From NCBI GenBank assembly GCA_050944015.1, contig JBMNQG010000037.1, forward strand, positions 1 to 21,896: a stretch of 21,896 nt of DNA, read 5' to 3'. Below the pieces are notes generated by a model that had not been told where the DNA came from, searched no databases, and worked only from the letters and a program-made list of their open reading frames with translations. How positions within the stretch are numbered: position 1 is the first letter of the stretch; each line of letters begins with the position of its first letter. Positions 1 to 7,780 of the stretch are shown here, piece by piece. Origin of the DNA: DUOX01 sp050944015. GTDB lineage: Bacteria; Bacillota; Clostridia; Oscillospirales; Oscillospiraceae. The position numbers and the translations under genes are program-made.

Positions 1-1358
1 CACTTTCTAGACATCAATACCACGCACTCAACGTGGGCGGTGCGGGGGAACATGTCCACGGCGGTGGCGGCATGGAGAGCGTAGCCCCGTTCGCCGAAAA
101 TCTTTAAATCCCTGGCCAGGGTTGCTGGGTTGCAGGAAACATAGACTACCCGCCGGGGGGACATGCCGCAGATTTCCTCTATCACATCCTGGGACAGGCC
201 CTTCCGGGGCGGGTCGACAACGACAGCATCAGGGCGCACTCCCTTTTCCGAAAGCTCCTTTGCCGCCTCCGCCGCGTCGCCCAGGATGAACTCCACATTT
301 TCTATGGTATTCGTCTCGGCGTTTTTGCGGGCGTTTTGGACCGCCGCTTCCACAATTTCCGCGCCGTAGGCCTTCTTTGCGCCCCTTGCCAGGCAGAGGG
401 TAATTGTTCCTGTCCCACAGTAGAGGTCCAGGATGGTTTCCTTCCCCCCGGGGCCGGCGTATTCAAGGGCTTTATTGTAGAGCTTTTCCGCCTGCGGGGG
501 ATTAATCTGGAAGAAGGAGAGGGGAGACAGCTCGAAGCGCAGGCCGCACAGCTCGTCTGTAATGGTGTCGGTGCCCCAAAGGGTGTAAAAGTCTCCGGCC
601 AGAACCGTGTTGCCGTGAGTTTTATTTATGTTCAGCACAATGCTGGTCAGCTCGGGACAGGCCTGCCTCAAGGCGTCGACCAGAGCCGAGGTGTTTTTTC
701 CAAAGCCCCGCGCTGAAACTATGCAGGCCATGGCCTGTCCGGTTTTGAAGGCGCAGCGCGAAAAAACGTGCCTGACGGCGCCCTTTCCCGTTTTCTCCTC
801 ATAGGGCTCCACCCCCGTTTCAGTCATCCAGCTTCTGACCGCTGCTGCGACACGGTCTAACAGTTCCGGCTGGATAAGGCAGCGCTCCACGGGTATTATG
901 TCATGGCTGCGGCTCCGGTAAAAGCCGGTGACGGGGTTCAGGGCGCTTCCGCCCACGGCATAAATCGCTTTGTTCCGGTAGCCTGTAATCTTGTCTGCGC
1001 CCATGATTTCCTTCACCTGAAAGTCCAGGCCGCCGATGTGCCGGAGCGCGTCGTTTACCCGGCCCAGCTTGAAGCTGAGCTCCTCTTCATAGCTCATATG
1101 CCAAAGGTCGCAGCCGCCGCATTTGCCGAAAACCGGGCACCCGGGCTGAAGCCTGGCGGGGGAGGGTACCAGCAGTTTTTCGCCCCGGCCGTAAACGGCG
1201 GAGGACCCGACCTTGACTATCTTTATTTCCCAGGTTTCGCCCGCAAGAGCCCTGGGTACGAAGACCGCCCGCCCTCCGACACGGCAGACTCCAAAGCCCT
1301 CGGAATTGTAACCCGTAATGACGACGGTGTGCGTTTGGTTTTTGGCAAGCTCATCCAT
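1..1358 (-). CDS. rlmD: 23S rRNA (uracil-5-)-methyltransferase, RlmD/RlmCD family (3' end cut by window edge)
   Basis: Transfers a methyl group from S-adenosylmethionine to C5 of a uridine in 23S rRNA. Starts at ATG 1358 with an AGAGG ribosome binding site about 6 nt upstream. Visible in order: an N-terminal TRAM-like RNA-binding domain (about residues 1-65), an iron-sulfur cysteine cluster CPVFGKCGGC near residues 76-85 with a further Cys in VERCLIQPE, and a C-terminal Rossmann methyltransferase domain with LDLYCGTGTITL, then DPPRKGL, then the catalytic-cysteine motif SCNPATLARDL. The frame is open for 452 codons to base 3; the last two bases are TG, so a TGA stop at the edge is possible and the length would fit the family (about 450-460 residues). 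The family is certain; the exact target uridine (1939, 747 or both) cannot be told from sequence. It diverges from the ATPase gene at 1558. Confidence 0.93.
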   Translation of the reverse strand, partial: MDELAKNQTHTVVITGYNSEGFGVCRVGGRAVFVPRALAGETWEIKIVKVGSSAVYGRGEKLLVPSPARLQPGCPVFGKCGGCDLWHMSYEEELSFKLGRVNDALRHIGGLDFQVKEIMGADKITGYRNKAIYAVGGSALNPVTGFYRSRSHDIIPVERCLIQPELLDRVAAAVRSWMTETGVEPYEEKTGKGAVRHVFSRCAFKTGQAMACIVSARGFGKNTSALVDALRQACPELTSIVLNINKTHGNTVLAGDFYTLWGTDTITDELCGLRFELSPLSFFQINPPQAEKLYNKALEYAGPGGKETILDLYCGTGTITLCLARGAKKAYGAEIVEAAVQNARKNAETNTIENVEFILGDAAEAAKELSEKGVRPDAVVVDPPRKGLSQDVIEEICGMSPRRVVYVSCNPATLARDLKIFGERGYALHAATAVDMFPRTAHVECVVLMSRK

Positions 1359-1394
1359 GTGAAACCTCTCTACATAAAAATTAGCTTTATGTGC

Positions 1395-1423
1395 ATATTA
1401 TCACAGCCCGGAACGCATGACAA
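1395..1423 (-). promoter_or_regulatory. sigma-A promoter for rlmD
   Basis: On the minus strand, TTGTCA (1423-1418) is followed after exactly 17 bases by TAATAT (1400-1395). The predicted transcription start would be near 1388, giving a leader of about 30 nt before ATG 1358. Overlapping GATAAT is an alternative -10 with a shorter spacer. Prediction from sequence only. Confidence 0.55.
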
Positions 1424-1557
1424 TAAGCCATCGGGCCGGTAAAGTATATGACGGGACCTGAAAAAACCGGAAAACTTGGCATTTAATATTACACTTTATT
1501 TTTTGTAGAAATCATGATAGAGTTTTTAAGTAACTTAATAATGAGGATGTGTAAAAT

Positions 1558-2388
1558 ATGGATATACTCGAAAATTTCAAAAACATGAGCGAAGAGGAGG
1601 CAAACGCCTACCTTGAGGAGTTTTACTCCTGCACCCATGACTGCTCCGCCTGCGGTGCAGAGTGCGCCTCCAGGACAAAAAAGCCTGCCAAAAAGGTTAT
1701 TGCCGTAATAAGCGGCAAGGGCGGCACCGGCAAGACGGTGATGACCGTCCTTTTGGCCACAGCGCTGAAAAAGCGCGGCTTAAAGGCGGGAATTCTGGAC
1801 GCTGACATTGTCAATTCGGGCATTCCCCATCTGCTGGGGATGAAGGAGCCGGTTTTGGGGGAAATGCCGTCCCTTGTTCCCATAAAAAGCCCCGGCGGGA
1901 TACCCGTAATATCCATGGCCCTTATCTCCGAAGACCGGAAGGAGCCCATCATTTGGTCGGGGATTGACACTGCCAAGGCCGCCGTATATCTCTTCACCGA
2001 AGCCCAGTGGGAAAAAGATTTGGACGTGCTTTTGGTGGACATGCCAACGGGCGCCGGGGACATTCCGCTGGAATACTACACCACCATGCCCTTTGACTCC
2101 AGCCTTTGCGTGGCGATCCCGGGTGAAGCCGCCGCAATGCCCGTGCGCCGGGCGGTGAACCTGGCGGAGATGCTGTATGTTCCGGTCATGGGAATCGTGG
2201 AGAACTTTGCCGTAGAAGATTTCAGCCTCAGCGAGGTTTTCTCGGACATTCCCGTGGTGGCCAGCATCCCCTACGACGCCGCTCTAAGAAAGGCGGCGGA
2301 CGAGGGCACCCTTGAGAGCTATGAAACGGACGCTTTTGATTTCCTGGCCAGAGTGATAGAGGAGAGCCTGGAACCTGAGGAGAAATAG
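1558..2388 (+). CDS. Mrp/NBP35-like P-loop ATPase (MinD/ParA superfamily), variant
   Basis: A 276-residue deviant-Walker ATPase of the Mrp/ApbC/NBP35 branch, a family that carries iron-sulfur clusters to apoproteins. Visible: a short N-terminal cysteine motif, C25-x3-C29-x2-C32-x3-C36, as in many clostridial Mrp proteins; Walker A GKGGTGKT at 53-60; the A' aspartate in ILDADIVNSGIPHLLG; and the switch II motif VDMPTGAGD near 160. Oddity: after GIVEN the usual Mrp segment with a CPxC pair (cluster ligands at the dimer interface) is replaced by FAVEDFSLSEVF, so the C-terminal cysteines are absent. The start ATG has only a moderate SD (GAGG about 11 nt away). The stop codon is followed after 2 nt by the GTG of the CapA-like gene, so the two are probably co-translated. 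I infer an ATPase of the Mrp type; whether it still carries a cluster is open. Confidence 0.85.
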   Translation: MDILENFKNMSEEEANAYLEEFYSCTHDCSACGAECASRTKKPAKKVIAVISGKGGTGKTVMTVLLATALKKRGLKAGILDADIVNSGIPHLLGMKEPVLGEMPSLVPIKSPGGIPVISMALISEDRKEPIIWSGIDTAKAAVYLFTEAQWEKDLDVLLVDMPTGAGDIPLEYYTTMPFDSSLCVAIPGEAAAMPVRRAVNLAEMLYVPVMGIVENFAVEDFSLSEVFSDIPVVASIPYDAALRKAADEGTLESYETDAFDFLARVIEESLEPEEK

Positions 2389-2390
2389 CC

Positions 2391-3695
2391 GTGAAGAGTT
2401 TCCGAAGGGGTATTATTGCCGCTGCTGCGCTGATTCTGGCCGCGATGCTCGGTTTGGCAATCTACGGCAAATTTGCCCTTAAAACTGAAGATTCCGCCGG
2501 GGAGACCCATGCAGTGCCGGAACCCGTTGAAACCCCGGCGCCTGAGGAGGTTTCGCCGACTCCGGCGGCGGAGCCTGAGCCTGCCATTATAAGCGCCACG
2601 CTGGCGGTGGCGGGGGATTTGGTCTGCCACAGCGGCCTGAACGCCGAGGCATATGACGGAGGAAACTACGATTACACTGAAATAATGAGCGGCGCCGCCA
2701 GATATCTGGCGGCGGCGGACTATGCGGTATGCTGTCTGGAAACCACTTTCCCAAACACCTTCGAATATACCGGCTACCCCATGTTCAAGTCCCCGCCGGG
2801 GCTGGCCGCAAGCCTGAAAAACGTGGGCATAGACCTGGTCTCCACTGCCAGCAATCACGCCGTGGACAGCTACCAGAGCGGGCTTATTCAAACTCTTGAC
2901 GTTCTGGATGCAAACGGCCTTGCCCATGTGGGAACCTACCGCTCCCAGGAGGAGCGGGACGCCCAAAACGGCATAACAGTTGCGGACGCGGGGGGCATCA
3001 GGATAGCCTTTCTTGCCTATACCTACGGTACAAACGGGATTCCCATCACCGGCTTTGAATACGCCGTGAACGTTTTTTGCGAGGACTATCTGACCAACTT
3101 GTCCATTATCGACTACGACGCCATTGCCGCCGACATGGAAGCGGCAAGGGAGCTGGACTGCGACCTCATTGCGGTGTTCATGCACTGGGGATATGAATAC
3201 CATACGACCCCCGCCCAGTACCAGTACGAGCTGGCCGACTTCCTGTTTTCAAATGGAGCCGATATTATTCTTGGCGGGCACACCCATGTGCCGCAGCCCA
3301 TGGAACTCAGGCAGGTTGCGGACGGGGAGGGCGGCGAGAAAACAGGTCTTATCTGCTATTCCCTGGGCAACTATATTTCATGCCAGAACGACCCCTTCAC
3401 CAACCTTACTGCGGTGGTGAACGTTAATCTGGAAAAGAACCTGGACACGGGGGAGACCCGGATAAAGAGCGCGGGATACGCGCCCATGTTTATGGTGGAT
3501 CTTTACGACTACGGAATCTATAGCGCGGGCTGGAGGTACAGGCTTTGGGACCTGCGCGAGGCCATAGACGCCTATGAAAACGGGGATAACCTTGGCGTCA
3601 TTAACGAGAGCCTTTATAATGCCATGAAGGCCGGCCTGCGGAACCTGCATGAGATATTGGGAGCGGAGTACGACCAATACCAGTCCGCAGCCTGA
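2391..3695 (+). CDS. CapA/YwtB-family metallophosphatase, membrane-anchored
   Basis: A 434-residue member of the poly-gamma-glutamate capsule protein CapA family (calcineurin-like metallophosphoesterase fold). GTG start, 2 nt after the ATPase stop, with GAGGAG in the end of that gene as SD. Visible: an N-terminal hydrophobic anchor (about residues 7-24, no lipobox Cys), a Pro/Glu-rich linker (about 40-66), then the catalytic domain with VAGDLVCH (D76, H80), CLETTF (E117), SNHAVD (N155-H156), FMHWGYEY (H265) and GGHTHVPQ (H297, H299), the family's metal-binding set. It should act on the outer face of the membrane. There are no capB/capC genes nearby, so a role in polyglutamate synthesis is not supported; a generic cell-surface phosphoesterase or release role is all one can infer. 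Confidence 0.88.
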   Translation: MKSFRRGIIAAAALILAAMLGLAIYGKFALKTEDSAGETHAVPEPVETPAPEEVSPTPAAEPEPAIISATLAVAGDLVCHSGLNAEAYDGGNYDYTEIMSGAARYLAAADYAVCCLETTFPNTFEYTGYPMFKSPPGLAASLKNVGIDLVSTASNHAVDSYQSGLIQTLDVLDANGLAHVGTYRSQEERDAQNGITVADAGGIRIAFLAYTYGTNGIPITGFEYAVNVFCEDYLTNLSIIDYDAIAADMEAARELDCDLIAVFMHWGYEYHTTPAQYQYELADFLFSNGADIILGGHTHVPQPMELRQVADGEGGEKTGLICYSLGNYISCQNDPFTNLTAVVNVNLEKNLDTGETRIKSAGYAPMFMVDLYDYGIYSAGWRYRLWDLREAIDAYENGDNLGVINESLYNAMKAGLRNLHEILGAEYDQYQSAA

Positions 3696-3707
3696 AGGCC
3701 GTAGCGT

Positions 3708-4691
3708 CTAAAAGCCCAGAGCTGTAAAAAGGAATAAGGCTAATAACGCGGAAATAATTCCGTGCAGCAGGCGCCCGGCAAAATGCCGGGTGCTTTTTAA
3801 TCCTGTGCCCTCAATGATGGCCAGCGCCTGGCACTGTACCGACAGCCCGCCCCAGCCCAAAATGAAGGCCGCCAGGGCAAGGTTCGACGGGGTGGCCGGC
3901 ATGCCATCCATGGCGCCTATACCGCTGGTTATCTCCAATAAGCCCGCAAGAAGGCTCCTGACCCAGCCCAGCTCCAACCCGCCATAAACCGCGATGCTCC
4001 CTGCGGCAGCGGAAAAAAGGCCCAGGGCGTCCAGCACCCCCGTTAGCACGGAAAAAAGAACCACGAAGCTGCAAATGCTTATTACGGTGCTGGCGGCGCT
4101 TTTTACTGATGCCGATAAGGCTGTGGCAAAGCGGCTGGCCTGAAAATGGGCCTGAACCTCGCCGGGCCTGCGCCCGCTTTCATGGGAGCCGCTTGACATC
4201 AGAACGCCCACGGCCACTGCGGCGCATATATGTACAGCGTAAAGCAGAAGCCCGATGACGGGGCTTGAAAATATGCCCACCCCCGCCGCCCCTATGATAA
4301 AGGCGGGGCCGGAGTTGTTGCAGAAGGCCAGCAGCCGTTGGGCCTCATCCCTGGTTACCTGCCCCGTGCGGTACATTTCCGTCACCACTGAAGCGCCAAT
4401 GGGGTAGCCGCCCGTAATCCCCAGCACAAAGGCCGCCGTGCCGTTTCCGCCCACTCCGAAAAGCAGCTTCATCAACGGGGCGGAAAGCCTGCCCAGGTAC
4501 CGGGGCAGGCCAAGCTGGGACAGGAGAGTGGACAGCATCAGAAAAGGAAACAGGGAGGGGATGATTATCCGGCCGCAGAGGGAAAGCCCCTCCCTGGCGT
4601 GTTCCACCGCTTCTTCGGAGCCCACAAGCAGGGCCGCGAAAGCCAGCAGCGCCCCAAGGATAGGAAGGAGGATTTTCAGTCTTCTTTTCAT
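3708..4691 (-). CDS. ylbJ: Sporulation integral membrane protein YlbJ (nucleoside-recognition/Gate domain)
   Basis: A 327-residue polytopic membrane protein. Begins MKRRLKILLPILGALLAF; contains the hallmark GITGGYPIGASVVTEMY and FCNNSGPAFIIGAAG segments of YlbJ-type Gate-domain proteins, with about eight hydrophobic stretches. In Bacillus subtilis ylbJ is expressed in the mother cell under sigma-E and is needed for normal heat resistance of spores; the molecular role is not settled. This copy is shorter than the Bacillus protein (about 400 residues). It is convergent with capA (12-nt gap) and divergent from yqfC, another sigma-E gene. In Bacillus it sits beside rsmD-coaD; here it is about 11 kb away from them. 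SD GGTGGT lies just before the ATG. Confidence 0.87.
   Translation of the reverse strand: MKRRLKILLPILGALLAFAALLVGSEEAVEHAREGLSLCGRIIIPSLFPFLMLSTLLSQLGLPRYLGRLSAPLMKLLFGVGGNGTAAFVLGITGGYPIGASVVTEMYRTGQVTRDEAQRLLAFCNNSGPAFIIGAAGVGIFSSPVIGLLLYAVHICAAVAVGVLMSSGSHESGRRPGEVQAHFQASRFATALSASVKSAASTVISICSFVVLFSVLTGVLDALGLFSAAAGSIAVYGGLELGWVRSLLAGLLEITSGIGAMDGMPATPSNLALAAFILGWGGLSVQCQALAIIEGTGLKSTRHFAGRLLHGIISALLALFLFTALGF
3771..3798 (+). terminator. Intrinsic terminator for the ATPase-capA operon, inside ylbJ
   Basis: GCGCCCGGCA (3771-3780), a 3-nt AAA loop and TGCCGGGTGC (3784-3793) form a 10-bp stem with one G-T pair, followed directly by TTTTT (3794-3798). It reads in the plus direction about 75 nt past the capA stop, but lies wholly within the 3' coding part of the oppositely oriented ylbJ. 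Confidence 0.65.
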
Positions 4692-4740
4692 TTTGCACCA
4701 CCTGCCTGCATGTCCATATAAACAGACTATGCAGCTTATG

Positions 4741-4769
4741 GCCTATTTTTGCCATGCGGCGCATAAATT
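4741..4769 (+). promoter_or_regulatory. Possible sigma-E-like promoter for yqfC
   Basis: GCCTATT (4741-4747), 14-nt spacer, CATAAATT (4762-4769) matches 6 of 7 and 6 of 8 positions of the Bacillus sigma-E pattern (KMATATW / CATACAMT). The predicted start would fall directly at the Shine-Dalgarno, leaving an unusually short leader, which lowers confidence. yqfC is sigma-E controlled in Bacillus. Confidence 0.25.
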
Positions 4770-4789
4770 CTTTTACGGAGGTGGTGGCC

Positions 4790-5062
4790 TTGAAAAAGAA
4801 GATGGGTTTGGCGCTGGAAGTGGCAGAGGCTTTCGACATACCCCCGGAGGCCGCCGCAGGCATGCCAAAGCTTACCATAACCGGGTGCCGCAGAGCCTTG
4901 ATTGAAAACCACAGAGGCATCCTTGAGTATTCCCGGGAGAACGTGGTAATAAAGGGAGGCAGGGTTCAGGTCAAGATATGGGGCGAGGGACTTGAACTGA
5001 AAGCCATGAACAAGACGGAGCTGGTGATAATAGGCCAGATATTTTCGGTGAGTTTCAATTAG
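4790..5062 (+). CDS. yqfC: Sporulation protein YqfC
   Basis: A 90-residue soluble protein of the YqfC/YabP-like family, known from sigma-E regulons; its biochemical role is unknown. Core seen: PKLTITGCRRALIENHRGILEYSRENVVI followed by a short beta-rich tail ending VIIGQIFSVSFN (quoted in part from a run that continues GGRVQVKIWGEGL). Start chosen at TTG 4790 because GGAGG (4777-4781) is placed 8 nt before it; an in-frame ATG at 4754 lies upstream of this SD and would add 12 residues without an SD of its own. Length matches the Bacillus protein (about 93). The next gene yqfD starts 8 nt after the stop, the conserved yqfC-yqfD order. Confidence 0.86.
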   Translation: MKKKMGLALEVAEAFDIPPEAAAGMPKLTITGCRRALIENHRGILEYSRENVVIKGGRVQVKIWGEGLELKAMNKTELVIIGQIFSVSFN

Positions 5063-5070
5063 GGGGAAGT

Positions 5071-6255
5071 ATGGAGCGCATTATTTACACAATTCTGGGC
5101 TATGTCCGGGTGGAGGTCAGCGGCGCCCAGCCGGTGAACGTGTTGAACCTGTGCGCCGATACGGGGGTGAAGTTTTGGTGGGTAGAGTATGTTGACGAAT
5201 TTACCCTGAGGCTTACCGTACGAAGCCGCCATCTCCCCAAACTGCAGGACCTGGTCCGGCGCGGCCAGTGCAGCGTGAAATGGGTGAAACCCTGCGGTTT
5301 TCCCGTCCACCTAAAAAAGTTGCGGGGCAGATACGTGCTGTTGGCGGGGCTGCTGGCCTGCCTTGCAGCCCTGGCCTGGTCCTCGCTGCATATATGGGAG
5401 ATAGAAGTCAAGGGAAACGAAACCGTCCCCGCGTGGCGGATACTGGGTGCATTGGATGAATGCGGGGTGGGAATCGGCAGCTTCTGGCCGTCCATCAGCA
5501 CGGAGGACGTCAGGAGCAGAGTCCAGCTCATTTTGCCCGAGATAAGCTGGCTCACGGTTAACGTCCAGGGCTCCCGGGCGGAAGTGTTGGTTAGGGAGCG
5601 CACGCTTAAACCGGAGATAGTGGACGAAAAGACGCCCCACGATATAGTTGCCGGGAAAACGGGTATAATTTCGGAGATGAGGGTTTACAGGGGCGCCGCC
5701 GCCGTCAGCGTGGGACAGACGGTTCTGGCGGGCGAAAAACTGGTAAGCTGCTACGTGCCCAGCAGCTTTGCCCCGCCCCGCATGGTGCACGCGCTGGCGG
5801 ACGTCAAGGCCCGTACCTGGTATGAAATATCGGCCGCCGCGCCCCTGAAGTACAGGGAAAAGGCCTACACCGGCAGGGAGAGCACCAAATATGCCCTTAT
5901 TTTAGGTACAAAAAGGATAAATTTTTATCTTAACAGTGGAATTTCTGAGCCAAACTGTGATAAAATCATCACGGTGGACCAGCTTAAATGGGAAAACGTA
6001 TTTGCCCTTCCAGTAAAGCTGGTCACGGAAAAGTATCTGGAGTTTGAAACCCGCTCCGTTCCTGAAGACAGAAGCGGGCTTAGGAAAAGACTGGAGGCCC
6101 AGCTTATGTCCCGCCTGCTGGAGCAGATTGGGGAAGACGGGAAAGTTGTGTCCTCCCAATACTCTTTCTCGGAGAAAAACGGCCTGCTCACCGTCACCCT
6201 CCGGGCGGAGTGTACCGAACAGATTGCGGTAAAGCAGCCGATTGTTGTACAATAA
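5071..6255 (+). CDS. yqfD: Sporulation protein YqfD
   Basis: A 394-residue membrane-associated protein, close to the Bacillus length (about 398). Visible: an N-terminal domain with YVRVEVSGAQPVNVLN and the KFWW segment, a single transmembrane helix near 86-106 (VLLAGLLACLAALAWSSL), then an extracytoplasmic region beginning WEIEVKGNETVP and containing WLTVNVQGSRAEVLVRER. Established: YqfD belongs to the sigma-E mother-cell regulon and is needed for efficient sporulation. SD AGGGGGAAG lies a few nt before the ATG; it sits directly downstream of yqfC and upstream of phoH, the standard order. Confidence 0.9.
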   Translation: MERIIYTILGYVRVEVSGAQPVNVLNLCADTGVKFWWVEYVDEFTLRLTVRSRHLPKLQDLVRRGQCSVKWVKPCGFPVHLKKLRGRYVLLAGLLACLAALAWSSLHIWEIEVKGNETVPAWRILGALDECGVGIGSFWPSISTEDVRSRVQLILPEISWLTVNVQGSRAEVLVRERTLKPEIVDEKTPHDIVAGKTGIISEMRVYRGAAAVSVGQTVLAGEKLVSCYVPSSFAPPRMVHALADVKARTWYEISAAAPLKYREKAYTGRESTKYALILGTKRINFYLNSGISEPNCDKIITVDQLKWENVFALPVKLVTEKYLEFETRSVPEDRSGLRKRLEAQLMSRLLEQIGEDGKVVSSQYSFSEKNGLLTVTLRAECTEQIAVKQPIVVQ

Positions 6256-6293
6256 GATAGATACGGCTTTAGCCGTCGAAGGAGACTTATTGA

Positions 6294-7286
6294 ATGACGG
6301 AAAGAATACTGGCCGTCGACAGGATGGAGCACATTATCAATGTGTTCGGTTCTTTCGACCAGAACCTGAGAATTATCGAAAACGAAATGGGCGTCAAGGT
6401 AACGGACCGGGATTCGGAGCTTAGAATCTCCGGGGAGCCCGAGGCAGTAATGCATGCGGAGAAGGCCATCGAGGGACTTCTCAGCCTTGCGGCCAGGGGA
6501 GAGATTATTGACGCCCAGAACGTGCGATACATCATAAAGCTGGTGCAGGAGGGACGGGAGGCAAAAATCAGCGAGCTTGCCGGGGATGTGATCTGCATCA
6601 CCGCCAAGGGCAAGCCCGTCAAAGCCAAAACTCTGGGCCAGAAGGCCTATGTCAACGCCATATTCAACAACACCATAACGCTGGGCATAGGCCCCGCGGG
6701 CACGGGCAAGACGTATTTGGCCGTGGCCGCCGCGGTGGCCGCCTTCAGGGACAAGACCGTAAACCGCATAATCCTGACCCGTCCTGCGGTTGAAGCCGGC
6801 GAGCGCCTGGGCTTTCTGCCCGGCGACCTGCAAAGCAAGGTGGACCCCTACCTGAGACCCCTGTATGACGCGCTGTTTGACATGCTTGGCGCTGAAACTT
6901 ATACAAAATACATGGAGCAGGGCAACATTGAAGTGGCCCCGCTGGCATACATGCGAGGACGTACCCTGGACGACAGCTTTATAATCCTTGACGAGGCCCA
7001 GAACACCTCACGGGAGCAGATGAAGATGTTCCTTACCCGACTGGGCTTCGGCTCAAAGATAGTCATTACCGGGGATATCACCCAAATCGACCTGCCCGGG
7101 GACAAGGTCAGCGGCCTCAAGGAGGCCATCCGCGTGCTGAAGGGCATTAAGGGCATTGCCATCTGCAACCTTACCCCGGCGGATGTGGTGCGCCATGCCC
7201 TTGTGCAGAAAATAATAGAGGCCTACGACAGGTTTGAAAAGCCCCGCGCGGAGGGGGCGGCAAAAACCGGAAAGAGGAAAAAATGA
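6294..7286 (+). CDS. phoH: PhoH-family ATPase (PhoH/YbeZ)
   Basis: A 330-residue PhoH-like P-loop NTPase. N-terminal KH-like/small domain (about 1-100), Walker A GPAGTGKT at 133-140, a TRPAVEAGERLGFLPGD block, and Walker B FIILDEAQN at 229-237 followed by TRLGFGSKIVITGD. Family members are RNA-associated ATPases that work with YbeY in ribosome maturation and quality control; the adjacent ybeY supports this. SD AAGGAG about 9 nt before the ATG. Its TGA overlaps the ybeY start as ATGA (7283-7286), so translation is coupled. Confidence 0.93.
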   Translation: MTERILAVDRMEHIINVFGSFDQNLRIIENEMGVKVTDRDSELRISGEPEAVMHAEKAIEGLLSLAARGEIIDAQNVRYIIKLVQEGREAKISELAGDVICITAKGKPVKAKTLGQKAYVNAIFNNTITLGIGPAGTGKTYLAVAAAVAAFRDKTVNRIILTRPAVEAGERLGFLPGDLQSKVDPYLRPLYDALFDMLGAETYTKYMEQGNIEVAPLAYMRGRTLDDSFIILDEAQNTSREQMKMFLTRLGFGSKIVITGDITQIDLPGDKVSGLKEAIRVLKGIKGIAICNLTPADVVRHALVQKIIEAYDRFEKPRAEGAAKTGKRKK

Positions 7287-7780
7287 TGGTTAAGCACAGG
7301 ATAAACGTTAGCCGCACCGGCAGAGGACTGGGCATGCCGGGAGCGTACTCCCTCATTCGCCGGGCCGCCTGCGCCGCCCTGGAGGCGGAGGGCGTAAGTC
7401 AGCCCTGTGAAATTGACGTCCTCCTTACAGACAACCAGGGGATAAGGGAATTTAACCTCCGGTACAGGAACGTGGACAGCGCCACGGACGTGCTGTCCTT
7501 TCCGTTAAGCGAGTTTACCCCCGGCAAATTCGACCCCCAAGCTGCAGAGCGCGACCTGGACACGGGCTACATATTGCTGGGCGACATAGTGTTGTCCCTT
7601 GAAAAAGCCCGGTCCCAGGGGGAGGAATACGGCCACGGCCCGGAGCGGGAAATCGCCTATCTCACCGTTCATTCGGTGCTGCATCTGCTGGGCTACGACC
7701 ACATGGATGAAGGGGAGCAGAAGCGCCTTATGCGCTCCCGCGAGGAATATATTTGCCAGAAGCTGGGTTTAGAAAGATGA
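7283..7780 (+). CDS. ybeY: Endoribonuclease YbeY (rRNA maturation)
   Basis: A 165-residue UPF0054 metalloprotein. The zinc-binding signature HSVLHLLGYDH is present with H130, H134 and H140 (HxxxHxxxxxH), as is the SATDVLSFP block near 66-74. YbeY acts in 16S rRNA 3'-end processing and 70S quality control with other ribosome factors. Starts by ATGA overlap with phoH (an alternative ATG lies one codon later, at 7286) and ends by ATGA overlap with dgkA. In Bacillus a pgpH gene separates phoH from ybeY; it is missing here. Confidence 0.94.
   Translation: MMVKHRINVSRTGRGLGMPGAYSLIRRAACAALEAEGVSQPCEIDVLLTDNQGIREFNLRYRNVDSATDVLSFPLSEFTPGKFDPQAAERDLDTGYILLGDIVLSLEKARSQGEEYGHGPEREIAYLTVHSVLHLLGYDHMDEGEQKRLMRSREEYICQKLGLER

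Noticed and set aside
1476..1540. Promoter for the Mrp-like ATPase (TTGGCA or TTGTAG as -35)
   Set aside because: No -10 of reasonable quality lies 16-18 bp downstream of either; a promoter must exist in this AT-rich spacer but I cannot place it.
2391..3695. Poly-gamma-glutamate capsule locus
   Set aside because: The CapA-type domain is clear, but no capB, capC or capD is next to it, so capsule synthesis is not supported.
4692..4789. Sigma-E promoter for ylbJ on the minus strand (CATAGTCT as -10)
   Set aside because: The -35 at the required spacing matches at most 5 of 7 positions; too weak to report as a feature.
6262..6275. Short hairpin ACGGCT/AGCCGT between yqfD and phoH
   Set aside because: Six base pairs with a 2-nt loop and no T-run; the spacer is too short for an independent promoter that I can support.
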